DNA from: an uncultured Acidovorax sp.
GTDB lineage: Bacteria; Pseudomonadota; Gammaproteobacteria; Burkholderiales; Burkholderiaceae_C
Length of the DNA: 64,000 nt
Assembly (NCBI GenBank): GCA_913774955.1
Contig: CAJYKV010000008.1
Location: forward strand, 62,001 to 126,000
Direction of reading: 5' to 3'
Part shown: piece by piece, positions 17,045 through 25,250 of the stretch
Position numbering within the stretch: the first letter of the stretch is position 1
Layout: the number at the start of each line of letters is the position of its first letter
Notes under the pieces: model-generated
What the model saw: only the letters and a program-made list of their open reading frames with translations
What the model was told of the DNA's origin: nothing
Databases searched by the model: none
Position numbers and translations under genes: made by a program

Positions 17045-18244
17045 TCAAACTCTTTCGAAGATGCCCGCGGCGCCCTGCCCCATGCCCACGCACATCGTGA
17101 CCATGCCGTACTTCAGGTTCTTGCGGCGCAGCGCATGCACGACCGTGGCCGAGCGGATGGCGCCCGTGGCGCCCAGCGGGTGGCCCAGGGCGATGGCGCC
17201 GCCCATGGGGTTCACCTTGGCCGGGTCCAGGCCCAGCTGGCGCAGCACGGCCAGCGACTGCGCGGCGAAGGCCTCGTTCAGCTCGAACCAGTCGATGTCC
17301 TGCTGCTGCAGGCCGGCATAGCGCAGCGCGGCGGGAATCGCCTCGATCGGACCGATGCCCATGATGCTCGGCGGCACGCCCTTGCTGGCGAAGCTGACGA
17401 AGCGCGCCAGGGGGGTGAGGCCGAAGCGCTTCACGGCCGATTCGCTCGCGAGGATCAGCGCGCCCGCGCCGTCGCTGGTCTGCGAGCTGTTGCCGGCCGT
17501 GACCGAGCCGCGCGCGGCGAACACCGTCTTGAGCTTGGCCAGGCCCTCCAGACTGGTGTCGGGCCGGGCGCCCTCGTCCAGCGCCACCGTGCGGGTCTTC
17601 GCGATGCTCTCGCCCGATTCCAGGTCCGCGGTGCGGTCCGTCACCTCGATCGGCGTGATCTCGTCCGTGAATTCGCCCGCCTGCTGCGCGGCGAGCGCGC
17701 GCTGGTGCGACTGCAGCGCGAAGGCGTCCTGGTCTTCACGCGACACCTTCCACTGCTGGGCGACCTTCTCGGCCGTGAGACCCATGCCGTAGGCGATGCC
17801 CACGTCGCCGTCCTTCGCGAAGATGCTGGGCGAGAGCGAGGGCGTGTTGCCCATCATCGGCACCATGCTCATGCTCTCCACGCCGGCGGCGATCATCACC
17901 TCGGCCTCGCCCACGCGGATGCGGTCGGCCGCCATCTGCACGGCCGACAGGCCCGAGGCGCAGAAGCGGTTGACGGTGATGCCGCCCACGCTGGTGGGCA
18001 GGCCGGCCAGCACGGCGCCGATGCGCGCCACGTTCAGGCCCTGCGCGCCTTCGGGAATCGCGCAGCCGCAGATGATGTCCTCGATGGCGGCCGGATCCAG
18101 CCCCGGCGCCTGAGCCAGCGCGGCCTTCAGCGTCGTGGCCAGCAGGTCGTCGGGCCGGGTGTTGCGGAAGTAGCCGCGGTGCGACTTGCCGATGGGCGTG
18201 CGCGTGGCGGCGACGATGTAGGCGTCCTGCAGTTGTTTTGCCAT
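17045..18244 (-). CDS. Acetyl-CoA acyltransferase (thiolase, FadA/FadI type)
   Basis: A 399-residue thiolase. The acyl-accepting cysteine is in NRFCASGLSAVQ (about residue 90). The GHPLGATGA motif and the terminal CVGMGQGAAGIFE with the second catalytic cysteine are intact. It catalyses the last beta-oxidation step, cleaving 3-ketoacyl-CoA. It lies in the order acyl-CoA dehydrogenase, FadB-like, hotdog, thiolase. An AAGGAG site precedes the ATG. Confidence 0.93.
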   Translation of the reverse strand: MAKQLQDAYIVAATRTPIGKSHRGYFRNTRPDDLLATTLKAALAQAPGLDPAAIEDIICGCAIPEGAQGLNVARIGAVLAGLPTSVGGITVNRFCASGLSAVQMAADRIRVGEAEVMIAAGVESMSMVPMMGNTPSLSPSIFAKDGDVGIAYGMGLTAEKVAQQWKVSREDQDAFALQSHQRALAAQQAGEFTDEITPIEVTDRTADLESGESIAKTRTVALDEGARPDTSLEGLAKLKTVFAARGSVTAGNSSQTSDGAGALILASESAVKRFGLTPLARFVSFASKGVPPSIMGIGPIEAIPAALRYAGLQQQDIDWFELNEAFAAQSLAVLRQLGLDPAKVNPMGGAIALGHPLGATGAIRSATVVHALRRKNLKYGMVTMCVGMGQGAAGIFERV

Positions 18245-18252
18245 GGAGAAGG

Positions 18253-18288
18253 CTCCTTCAATCGATCCGTCGATCGGTCAGTCAATCG
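18253..18288 (-). repeat. Three 12-bp imperfect tandem repeats before the thiolase gene
   Basis: The 45-bp gap between the hotdog and thiolase genes consists almost entirely of three 12-bp units, each starting CGATTGA or CGATCGA on the minus strand. The last unit contains the AAGGAG ribosome site of the thiolase gene. Confidence 0.5.
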
Positions 18289-18289
18289 T

Positions 18290-18820
18290 TTACCTGGCGG
18301 GGCGGCTGGAGGGAATCCAGGCCCACGTGAATTCGCATTTCACCGGCTCGGCGCCGGACTCGTCCGTCACCGTGACCGGCACCTGCAGCTCGCCCTTGTC
18401 GGCGTCCTGCATCGCCTGGCGCTGCGCGTCGGTGAGCACCGCCACCGCGCGCAATGCGCCTTGGGCGCGCTGCCGGAAGGCCATCTTCATGTCCTTGGCG
18501 AGCGGAATGCAGTCGTCGCGCACGTTCAGCCCCACGGCCATGCCGGTGGCCGTCTCCGCCAGCAGGTTCATCGCCGAGGCGTGGATGCCGCCGATGTGGT
18601 TGCGCACACGGGGTTCGTTGCGCAGGCGCACTTCCACCCGGTGGGGCGACATCTCGATGAACTCCACGCGTGCCGTTTTCGTGAACGGCACGGCGCGGCG
18701 CAGCACCAGGTTGCGCACCCAGGGGCGCAGGAACGCGGGGAACTCGTCCACCTGTTCCAGCTGCAGCTGCAGGCGGTTGGGCGCACGAGAGTCCGCCGAT
18801 GCGACAGGAGTGGTGGCCAT
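18290..18820 (-). CDS. DUF4442/PaaI-like hotdog thioesterase
   Basis: A 176-residue hotdog-fold protein with the HIGGIHASAMNLLAETATGM segment around the active-site helix, as in DUF4442 and PaaI-like thioesterases. It is embedded in the beta-oxidation gene block between the FadB-like and thiolase genes, so it probably acts on an acyl-CoA intermediate. The substrate cannot be read from sequence. It ends in TAA 45 bp before the thiolase start. Confidence 0.8.
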   Translation of the reverse strand: MATTPVASADSRAPNRLQLQLEQVDEFPAFLRPWVRNLVLRRAVPFTKTARVEFIEMSPHRVEVRLRNEPRVRNHIGGIHASAMNLLAETATGMAVGLNVRDDCIPLAKDMKMAFRQRAQGALRAVAVLTDAQRQAMQDADKGELQVPVTVTDESGAEPVKCEFTWAWIPSSRPAR

Positions 18821-18828
18821 GCGGGCGG

Positions 18829-21231
18829 TCAATTGCGCACCGGCTTGCCGGTGCTCAGCATGCCCAGGATGCGCTCCTGCGTCTTCGGATGCTGGATCAG
18901 CGCGCAGAACGCCTTGCGCTCGAGCGCCATCAGGTATTCCTCGCTCACCAGCGTGCCGGCGTCGACGTCGCCGCCGCACACGATCTCGGCGATCAGCGTG
19001 GCGATGTGCTGGTCGTGGTCGCTGATGAAGCCGCCGTCGCGCATGTTGACCAGCGAGCCGCGGATGGTGGCGATGCCGCTGCGGCCAGCCACCGGGAACA
19101 GCCGCCTGTTCGGCGCGCGCCAGCCGCTGGCGGCCATGGCCTTCGCCTCGTTCAGCGCGACGAACAGCACCTCGTCCTTGTGCGGCACGACGATGTCGCT
19201 CTCCAGCAGGTAGCCGAGCTTCTTCGACTCCAGCGCGCTCGTGCCCACCTTGGCCATGGCTGCGGCGGTGAAGCCTTCGGTGAGGAAGGGCAACAGGTCC
19301 TTGCCGGTCGAAGCGGCAGCGTTCTCGGCCGCGCGGCGCGCGATGTAGGTCAGGCCGCCCGCGCCGGGCACCAGGCCCACGCCGACTTCGACCAGGCCGA
19401 TGTAGCTTTCCATGTGCGCCACGCGGCGCGCTGAGTACACGGCCAGCTCGCAGCCACCGCCCAGCGCCATGCCGTGGATGGCGGACACCACCGGCACCTG
19501 GGCGTAGCGCAGCCGCAGCATCAGGTTCTGCAGCTCCTGCTCCACGCCTTCGATCGCCGAAATGCCGGCCACGACGAAGGCGGGCATGGTGGCCTGCAGG
19601 TCGGCACCCACGCTGAAGGGTGCGTCGCCGGACCAGATCACCAGGCCGTCGTAGTCGCGCTCGGCGGTGTCGATGGCCTCCATCAGCCCTTCCATCACGT
19701 CGGGGCTGATCGCGTGCATCTTGCTTCGGATGCTGGCGATGAGCACCTTGCCATCCAGCGTCCAGGTGCGCAGCGCATCGGATTCGGACACCGTGGTGCC
19801 GGCCGTGCGCCAGTCCGGCAGGTGGGTCTCGCCCAGCAGTTTTTCCGGGAAATGCTGGCGTTCGTAGACCGGCAGCTGGCGGCGCGGCACGAACGTCTGC
19901 TTCGACGCGCTCCACGAGCCTTCGGCGGTGTGCACGCCGCCGGCCTCGGCCACCGGGCCCTTGAAGACCCATTCGGGCAGCGGCGCCTTGGACAGCGCCT
20001 TGCCCGCGTCGATGTCCTCCTGGATCATCTTCGCCACTTCGAGCCAGCCGGCTTCCTGCCACAGCTCGAACGGGCCCTGCTTCATGCCGAAGCCCCAGCG
20101 CATGGCCTGGTCCACGTCACGCGCGTTGTCCGCGATGGTGGCCAGGTGCACGGCGGCATAGTGGAAGCTGTTGCGCAGGATGGCCCAGAGGAAGCGGCCC
20201 TGCGCGCCCTCGGCATTGCGCAGCAATTTCAGGCGCTCGGCGGCCGGCTTCTTGAGCATGCGGCCGTACACCTCGTCGGCCTTCCGGCCGCCCGGCACGT
20301 ACTCGCCTTCGGCCAGGTCGAAGCGCAGGATGTCGCGCCCCACTTTCTTGTAGAAGCCGGCCTTGGACTTCTGGCCCAGGTGCTTCATCTCGATGAGTTT
20401 GTTCAGCACCTCGGGCGTGCCGAAGCTGCCGTAGAACGGATCGGTTTCTTCGGTCAGGTTGTCCTGCAGCGTCTTGATGACGTGCGCCATCGTGTCCAGG
20501 CCCACCACGTCGGCGGTGCGGAAGGTGCCGCTGGAGGCGCGCCCCAGTTTCTTGCCCGTGAGGTCGTCCACCACGTCGTAGGTGAGGCCGAAGTTCTCCA
20601 CCTCCTTCATCGTCGCCAGCATGCCGGCGATGCCGACGCGGTTGGCGATGAAGTTGGGCGTGTCGTGCGCGCGCACCACGCCCTTGCCCAGGCCGCTCGT
20701 GACGAAGGCTTCGAGCTGGTCCAGCACTTCGGGCCGGGTGGTGGGCGTGTCGATCAGCTCCACCAGCGTCATGTAGCGCGGCGGGTTGAAGAAGTGGATG
20801 CCGCAGAAGCGCGGCTTGATCGCATCGGGCAGCGCTTCGGAGAGCTTCGTGATCGACAGGCCCGAGGTGTTGGACGCCACGATGGCCTGCGGCGCGACGA
20901 AGGGCGCGATCTTCTTGTAGAGATCGAGCTTCCAGTCCATGCGCTCGGCGATCGCCTCGATGATGAGGTCGCAGCCGCGCAGCTGCTCCAGGTGCTCTTC
21001 GTAGTTGGCCTGGCCGATCAGCGCGGCGTCGTCCGCCACGCCCAGCGGCGAAGGCTTGAGCTTCTTCAGGCCTTCGATGGCCTTGGTGACGATGCCGTTC
21101 TTCGGACCTTCCTTGGCCGGAAGATCAAAGAGGATGACCGGCACCTTCACGTTGGCGAGGTGGGCGGCGATCTGCGCACCCATCACGCCCGCGCCGAGCA
21201 CGGCGACTTTCTTCACTTGGAATCGGGACAT
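18829..21231 (-). CDS. 3-hydroxyacyl-CoA dehydrogenase/enoyl-CoA hydratase (FadB/FadN-type)
   Basis: An 800-residue bifunctional beta-oxidation enzyme. The NAD-binding domain is N-terminal (VAVLGAGVMGAQIAAHLAN, residues about 9-27), followed by the dehydrogenase C-domains and a C-terminal crotonase domain. This order is that of FadN and is opposite to E. coli FadB. The hydratase domain keeps both catalytic glutamates (GGGCEL and LVEVGVG), so it should be active in both steps. It forms a pathway with the adjacent acyl-CoA dehydrogenase and thiolase. Confidence 0.92.
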   Translation of the reverse strand: MSRFQVKKVAVLGAGVMGAQIAAHLANVKVPVILFDLPAKEGPKNGIVTKAIEGLKKLKPSPLGVADDAALIGQANYEEHLEQLRGCDLIIEAIAERMDWKLDLYKKIAPFVAPQAIVASNTSGLSITKLSEALPDAIKPRFCGIHFFNPPRYMTLVELIDTPTTRPEVLDQLEAFVTSGLGKGVVRAHDTPNFIANRVGIAGMLATMKEVENFGLTYDVVDDLTGKKLGRASSGTFRTADVVGLDTMAHVIKTLQDNLTEETDPFYGSFGTPEVLNKLIEMKHLGQKSKAGFYKKVGRDILRFDLAEGEYVPGGRKADEVYGRMLKKPAAERLKLLRNAEGAQGRFLWAILRNSFHYAAVHLATIADNARDVDQAMRWGFGMKQGPFELWQEAGWLEVAKMIQEDIDAGKALSKAPLPEWVFKGPVAEAGGVHTAEGSWSASKQTFVPRRQLPVYERQHFPEKLLGETHLPDWRTAGTTVSESDALRTWTLDGKVLIASIRSKMHAISPDVMEGLMEAIDTAERDYDGLVIWSGDAPFSVGADLQATMPAFVVAGISAIEGVEQELQNLMLRLRYAQVPVVSAIHGMALGGGCELAVYSARRVAHMESYIGLVEVGVGLVPGAGGLTYIARRAAENAAASTGKDLLPFLTEGFTAAAMAKVGTSALESKKLGYLLESDIVVPHKDEVLFVALNEAKAMAASGWRAPNRRLFPVAGRSGIATIRGSLVNMRDGGFISDHDQHIATLIAEIVCGGDVDAGTLVSEEYLMALERKAFCALIQHPKTQERILGMLSTGKPVRN

Positions 21232-21249
21232 GGTGTTTCTTTGAATGGA

Positions 21250-21684
21250 TTACTGCACGCGCTGCCAGACTTGGGTGCGCCAGAACGGCCCCAGGTAACC
21301 GCGCACTTCCAGCTTGGCGCCGCCATCGATGGGCGTGAAGCTGGCGCGGTATTCCTTGCCGTTCTCGGGGTCGAGGATCCTGCCCCCTTCCCACACGTCC
21401 TTGCCCTCGGCCTTCCTGCCGCCGCGGATGATCTCCAGCCCCGCGATGGGCTGGCCCTTGCGGTCGTCGGTGCACTCCTGGCACGCGGCGTCGGGCTGGG
21501 TGTCCTTTTTCAGCGACTTCTCGATGCGGCCCGTCAGCGCGCCGCTCGACTCGGTGATGCGGATCTCGGCCTTGGCCTCGCCGCTCTTGTCGTCGATGCT
21601 GCGCCACGTCCCCACGGGAGACATCTGGGCCCAGGAGGGCAGCGCGGCGGCTGCCAGTGCGATAGCCAACAAAGCGTTTTTCAT
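21250..21684 (-). CDS. DUF2147 periplasmic protein
   Basis: A 144-residue protein with a clear signal peptide (cleavage near PSWAQ) and a DUF2147 beta-barrel pattern starting at SPVGTWRSIDDKSGEAKAEIRI. Cysteines in ACQECTDD may form a disulfide or bind metal. Function is unknown. Its position inside the beta-oxidation operon suggests expression with fatty-acid use, but that is inference. Confidence 0.85.
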   Translation of the reverse strand: MKNALLAIALAAAALPSWAQMSPVGTWRSIDDKSGEAKAEIRITESSGALTGRIEKSLKKDTQPDAACQECTDDRKGQPIAGLEIIRGGRKAEGKDVWEGGRILDPENGKEYRASFTPIDGGAKLEVRGYLGPFWRTQVWQRVQ

Positions 21685-21739
21685 GGCGGCATCCCTGTGG
21701 TGGGGTTGGGTGGAGTGAAGGCTGGGGGCGGTGGCCGGA

Positions 21740-23545
21740 TCAGGCCAGCGCGGCGTCGGTGTCCATCAGCGGCTTGGCGCCTGCGCGCGCGGTGCGCATC
21801 AGCGTCGCCGTCTCGGGGAACAGCTTGGCGAAGTAGAAGCGCGCCGTCTGCAGCTTGGCCTGGTAGAAGGGATCGGTATTGCCGGCAGCGATCTCCCGCA
21901 CCGCCACCTGGGCCATGCGCGCGAACATGTAGCCGAACACCAGATGCCCCGCCACGCGCAGGTAGTCCACGGCCGCGGCGCCCACCTCGTCGGGGTTCTG
22001 GAAGCCCTTGAAGCCGATCTCGGTGGTGAACTTCGTCATCTGGTCGCCCAGGTAGGCGATCGGATTGATGAACTCGGCCATCTTCTCGTTCACGCCCTCT
22101 TCCTCGACCAGCTTGCCCACGAGCTTGCCGAACTTCTTCAGCGTGGCGCCGTTGTTGCCCAGGATCTTGCGGCCCAGCAGGTCCAGCGACTGGATCGTGT
22201 TGGTGCCCTCGTAGATCATGTTGATGCGGTTGTCGCGCACGAACTGCTCCATACCCCATTCCTTGATGAAGCCGTGGCCGCCGAAGACCTGCATGCACGC
22301 GTTCGTGGCGATGTGGCCGTTGTCGGTGATGAAGGCCTTCACGATGGGCGTGAGCAGCGCGACGAGTTCGTCGCTGTCCTTGCGCACCTTCTCGTCGGGA
22401 TGGCTGTGCGCCTTGTCTAGCAGCAGCGTGCAGTAGATCTGCAGCGCGCGGGCACCCTCGGCGTACGCTTTCGCCGTCAGCAGCATTTTGCGCACGTCGG
22501 GATGCACGATGATCGGATCGGCTTCCTTGTCCTTGGCCTTGGTGCCCGAGAGGCTGCGCATCTGGATGCGGTCCTTGGCGTAGGCCAGCGCGTTCTGGAA
22601 CGCCACTTCGGTCAGGCCCAGCGACTGGTTGCCCACGCCCAGGCGCGCGGCATTCATCATCACGAACATGGCGGCCAGGCCCTTGTGCGGCTGGCCCACC
22701 AGCGTGCCGATGGCGCCGTCGATCGAGATCTGCGCCGTGGCGTTGCCGTGGATGCCCATCTTGTGCTCCAGGCCGGTGCAGTAGATCGGGTTGCGCTCGC
22801 CCAGCGAGCCGTCGGCATTCACGACGTACTTGGGCACCACGAACAGGCTGATGCCCTTGCTGCCCTTGGGCGCGTCCGGCAGGCGGCCCAGCACCAGGTG
22901 CACGATGTTCTCGGTGAAATCGTGCTCGCCCGCGCTGATGAAGATCTTGTTGCCGGTGAGCTTATAGGTGCCCTCGGGTGCGCCGGCCACGGGTTCGGCC
23001 TTGGTGCGCAGCAGGCCCAGGTCGGTGCCGCAATGCGGCTCGGTCAGGCACATCGTGCCGGTCCATTCGCCGCTGGTGAGCTTGGGCAGGTAGAGCTTCT
23101 TCTGCTCTTCGGTGCCGTGCGCGTGCAGGGCCTCGTAGGCGCCGTGCGACAGGCCCGGGTACATGGTCCAGGCCTGGTTGGCGCTGTTGAGCATCTCGTA
23201 GAGGCACTGGTTCAGCACGAACGGCAGGCCCTGGCCGCCGTATTCCGTCTCGCACGACAGCGCCGCCCAGCCGCCTTCCACGTACTGCGCATAGGCTTCC
23301 TTGAAGCCCTTGGGCGTGGCCACTTCGTGCGTGGCCTTGTCCAGCGTGCAGCCTTCCTCGTCACCGCTCATGTTGAGCGGGAAGGCGACGCCCGCGGCGA
23401 ACTTGCCGGCTTCCTCCAGCACCGCGTTCACCGTGTCGGCATCCACTTCCTCGTGGCGGGGAATCGCCTTGAATTCCTCCGTGACGCGGAAAACCTCGTG
23501 GAGGACGAATTGCATGTCGCGCAGGGGGGGCGTGTAGGTCGGCAT
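21740..23545 (-). CDS. Long-type acyl-CoA dehydrogenase
   Basis: A 601-residue FAD-dependent acyl-CoA dehydrogenase, longer than the usual 380 because of an extra C-terminal domain, as in the AcdA/DspI-like group. It contains CLTEPHCGTDLGLL in the beta-domain, and IYEGTNTIQSLDLLGRK, typical of the FAD-binding C-terminal helices. It performs the first oxidation step and is first gene of the block after the TetR regulator. An AAGGAG site lies upstream of the ATG. Confidence 0.92.
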   Translation of the reverse strand: MPTYTPPLRDMQFVLHEVFRVTEEFKAIPRHEEVDADTVNAVLEEAGKFAAGVAFPLNMSGDEEGCTLDKATHEVATPKGFKEAYAQYVEGGWAALSCETEYGGQGLPFVLNQCLYEMLNSANQAWTMYPGLSHGAYEALHAHGTEEQKKLYLPKLTSGEWTGTMCLTEPHCGTDLGLLRTKAEPVAGAPEGTYKLTGNKIFISAGEHDFTENIVHLVLGRLPDAPKGSKGISLFVVPKYVVNADGSLGERNPIYCTGLEHKMGIHGNATAQISIDGAIGTLVGQPHKGLAAMFVMMNAARLGVGNQSLGLTEVAFQNALAYAKDRIQMRSLSGTKAKDKEADPIIVHPDVRKMLLTAKAYAEGARALQIYCTLLLDKAHSHPDEKVRKDSDELVALLTPIVKAFITDNGHIATNACMQVFGGHGFIKEWGMEQFVRDNRINMIYEGTNTIQSLDLLGRKILGNNGATLKKFGKLVGKLVEEEGVNEKMAEFINPIAYLGDQMTKFTTEIGFKGFQNPDEVGAAAVDYLRVAGHLVFGYMFARMAQVAVREIAAGNTDPFYQAKLQTARFYFAKLFPETATLMRTARAGAKPLMDTDAALA

Positions 23546-23615
23546 GGGAAGGGCTCCTTATTCGGTGCGTTGATGGTGGATGCGTAGGCGGAAAAGACGG
23601 AAAGCAAAAAAACGT

Positions 23616-24266
23616 TCAGCCCGCCGGGCGGGCGGCATAGCGGGCGAGGATGTTGTCGAAGCCGGCGTTGGCGCGGTCGATGGAGCCGGGCGTGCGCAGG
23701 AAGCGCGCTTCGTAGTGCAGCGCGAGGATGAGGCCGTGGATCTCGAACAGCATCTGCTCGGAATCCACGTCGGCATGCACCTCGCCCAGTTCCTTGCACT
23801 GGTCGATGGCGCGCTTCATGGCGGCATGCCAGGTCAGGACCGAATTCGCGAGCGCGTCGCGCACGGGGCCGGTGCGGTCGTCGAACTCCACCGCGCCGCT
23901 GATGTAGATGCAGCCCGAATCGATTTCGATCGAGGTGCGCTTCATCCAGTTGTCGAAGAGCGCGCGCAGCCGCGGCAGGCCGCGCTCCGCCGACATGGCG
24001 GGATAGAACACTTCCTGCTCGAAGCGCGTGTGGTATTCGCGCACCACGGAAATCTGCAGCTCTTCGCGCGAACCGAAGTGCGCGAACACCCCCGACTTGC
24101 TCATGCCGGTCACGTCGGCCAGCGCGCCGATGGACAGGCCCTCCAGACCGATGTGCGTGGCCAGCCCGAGGGCCGCGTCCACGATGGCCGCCTTGGTCTG
24201 CTGGCCCTTCTGCAGCGCGCGGCCCTCCCGCGAGGCGGCGGGACGGGCGGATTTGGGGGAAGACAT
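23616..24266 (-). CDS. TetR-family regulator of the beta-oxidation block
   Basis: A 216-residue TetR/AcrR repressor. The DNA-binding helix-turn-helix is at about residues 40-65 (IGALADVTGMSKSGVFAHFGSREEL), followed by an all-helical ligand domain. It is immediately upstream of the acyl-CoA dehydrogenase gene and co-directional, so it probably senses an acyl-CoA and controls the block. A palindrome fitting its own operator lies at 24296-24317. Confidence 0.88.
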   Translation of the reverse strand: MSSPKSARPAASREGRALQKGQQTKAAIVDAALGLATHIGLEGLSIGALADVTGMSKSGVFAHFGSREELQISVVREYHTRFEQEVFYPAMSAERGLPRLRALFDNWMKRTSIEIDSGCIYISGAVEFDDRTGPVRDALANSVLTWHAAMKRAIDQCKELGEVHADVDSEQMLFEIHGLILALHYEARFLRTPGSIDRANAGFDNILARYAARPAG

Positions 24267-24295
24267 GGGCAAAACGGGCACGGAGGGCACGAAAT

Positions 24296-24317
24296 AAAAC
24301 GAACGATCGTGCTATTT
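24296..24317. promoter_or_regulatory. Putative TetR operator
   Basis: An imperfect palindrome centred on ACGATCGT (matches in 8 of the 11 positions out from the centre) lies 30-51 bp upstream of the TetR start codon. TetR repressors commonly bind such sites to control themselves. Confidence 0.5.
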
Positions 24318-24515
24318 TGCAGCAAAAGCAGGGCGACACGCCAGCCCCTGCCGGGCCGGGCGCAGGGTTTCAGGGTAAACACCGAGATGGGCGCCGGCAC
24401 GCCGCGCACGGGCCGCGCAAGGCCCCGCCTGCAAGGGCGCGCGACGCAAGGCGCGGGGCAGCGCTGAAACCGGCCCCACGCGCGCGGTGCGGCGCGGAAC
24501 CTGTTCAGCGCAGCT

Positions 24516-25190
24516 TCAAAGCAGCAGCGCGAGCGTGGCGTCGAGGTGCTCGGTCGGCGGGCGGCGCAGGCCGCCGCGCGCGTAGCGCTGCAGCCGGCCG
24601 CGCACGAGATCGCACAGCGCCGCGGCGCGCACCTGCGCATCGGCCATGGGGGTGGCCGACCCGGCTGCCTCGGCCGCGGGCCGCAGGCACTGGCGCAGCG
24701 TGGATTCGATCTTGTCGAAGAACTGGCCCATGCGCTGCTGCAGGCGCTCGTGCTCGAACACGAGCGCATCGCCCACCATCACGCGCACCATGCCGGGGTT
24801 GCGCTCCCCGAACTGCAGCACCATGGCCACCACGCGGGCGGCCCGGTGCGCGCCGTCGGCGGGTGCGCCCTCCCCCGCCTCGGGCGCGCCGCGCTCCATG
24901 ATCTGCGCCACCAGCGAGAACACCGACTGCTCGATGAAGTCGATCAGGCCCTCGAACATCTGCGCCTTGCTCGCGAAATGCCGGTAGAGCGCCGCCTCGC
25001 TGACCTCCAGCCGCGCCGCCAGGGCCGCGGTGGTGATGCGCTCGGCGCCCGGCTGCTCGAGCATCGAGGCCAGCGCCTGCAGGATCTGCGTGCGCCGCTC
25101 GCCCGGCTTGGGCCTGCGGCGCGCGGGCGCAGCGTCGGCATCGGCCGCGGCGGCGTCGGGAGGGGTCGGGGCGGACTCGGTCATGGCCAT
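24516..25190 (-). CDS. slmA: TetR-family nucleoid occlusion factor, SlmA-like
   Basis: A 224-residue TetR-fold protein. After an Ala/Pro-rich leader, GERRTQILQALASMLEQ leads into the helix-turn-helix LAARLEVSEAALYRHFASKAQMFEGLIDFIEQ, which matches the SlmA signature. SlmA binds chromosomal sites and blocks FtsZ ring assembly over the nucleoid. Position near argB agrees with the usual betaproteobacterial location. ATG 25184 is an alternative start. Confidence 0.88.
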   Translation of the reverse strand: MAMTESAPTPPDAAAADADAAPARRRPKPGERRTQILQALASMLEQPGAERITTAALAARLEVSEAALYRHFASKAQMFEGLIDFIEQSVFSLVAQIMERGAPEAGEGAPADGAHRAARVVAMVLQFGERNPGMVRVMVGDALVFEHERLQQRMGQFFDKIESTLRQCLRPAAEAAGSATPMADAQVRAAALCDLVRGRLQRYARGGLRRPPTEHLDATLALLL

Positions 25191-25194
25191 AAAT

Positions 25195-25217
25195 GTATGC
25201 AAATGATTCTCGCACAC
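25195..25217. promoter_or_regulatory. Possible Fur-box-like site upstream of slmA
   Basis: The minus-strand sequence GAGAATCATTTGCAT resembles one half and the centre of a ferric-uptake-regulator box (10 of 19 consensus positions by hand count). It is too weak to call firmly. Confidence 0.25.
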
Positions 25218-25250
25218 TGCCTTCCACGGGCTGCATGGGCCGCGTCCGGC

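Noticed and set aside
19474-22011. An 845-codon plus-strand open frame opposite the FadB-like and acyl-CoA dehydrogenase genes
   Set aside because: A shadow frame crossing several genes, with no domain, signal or ribosome-site support.
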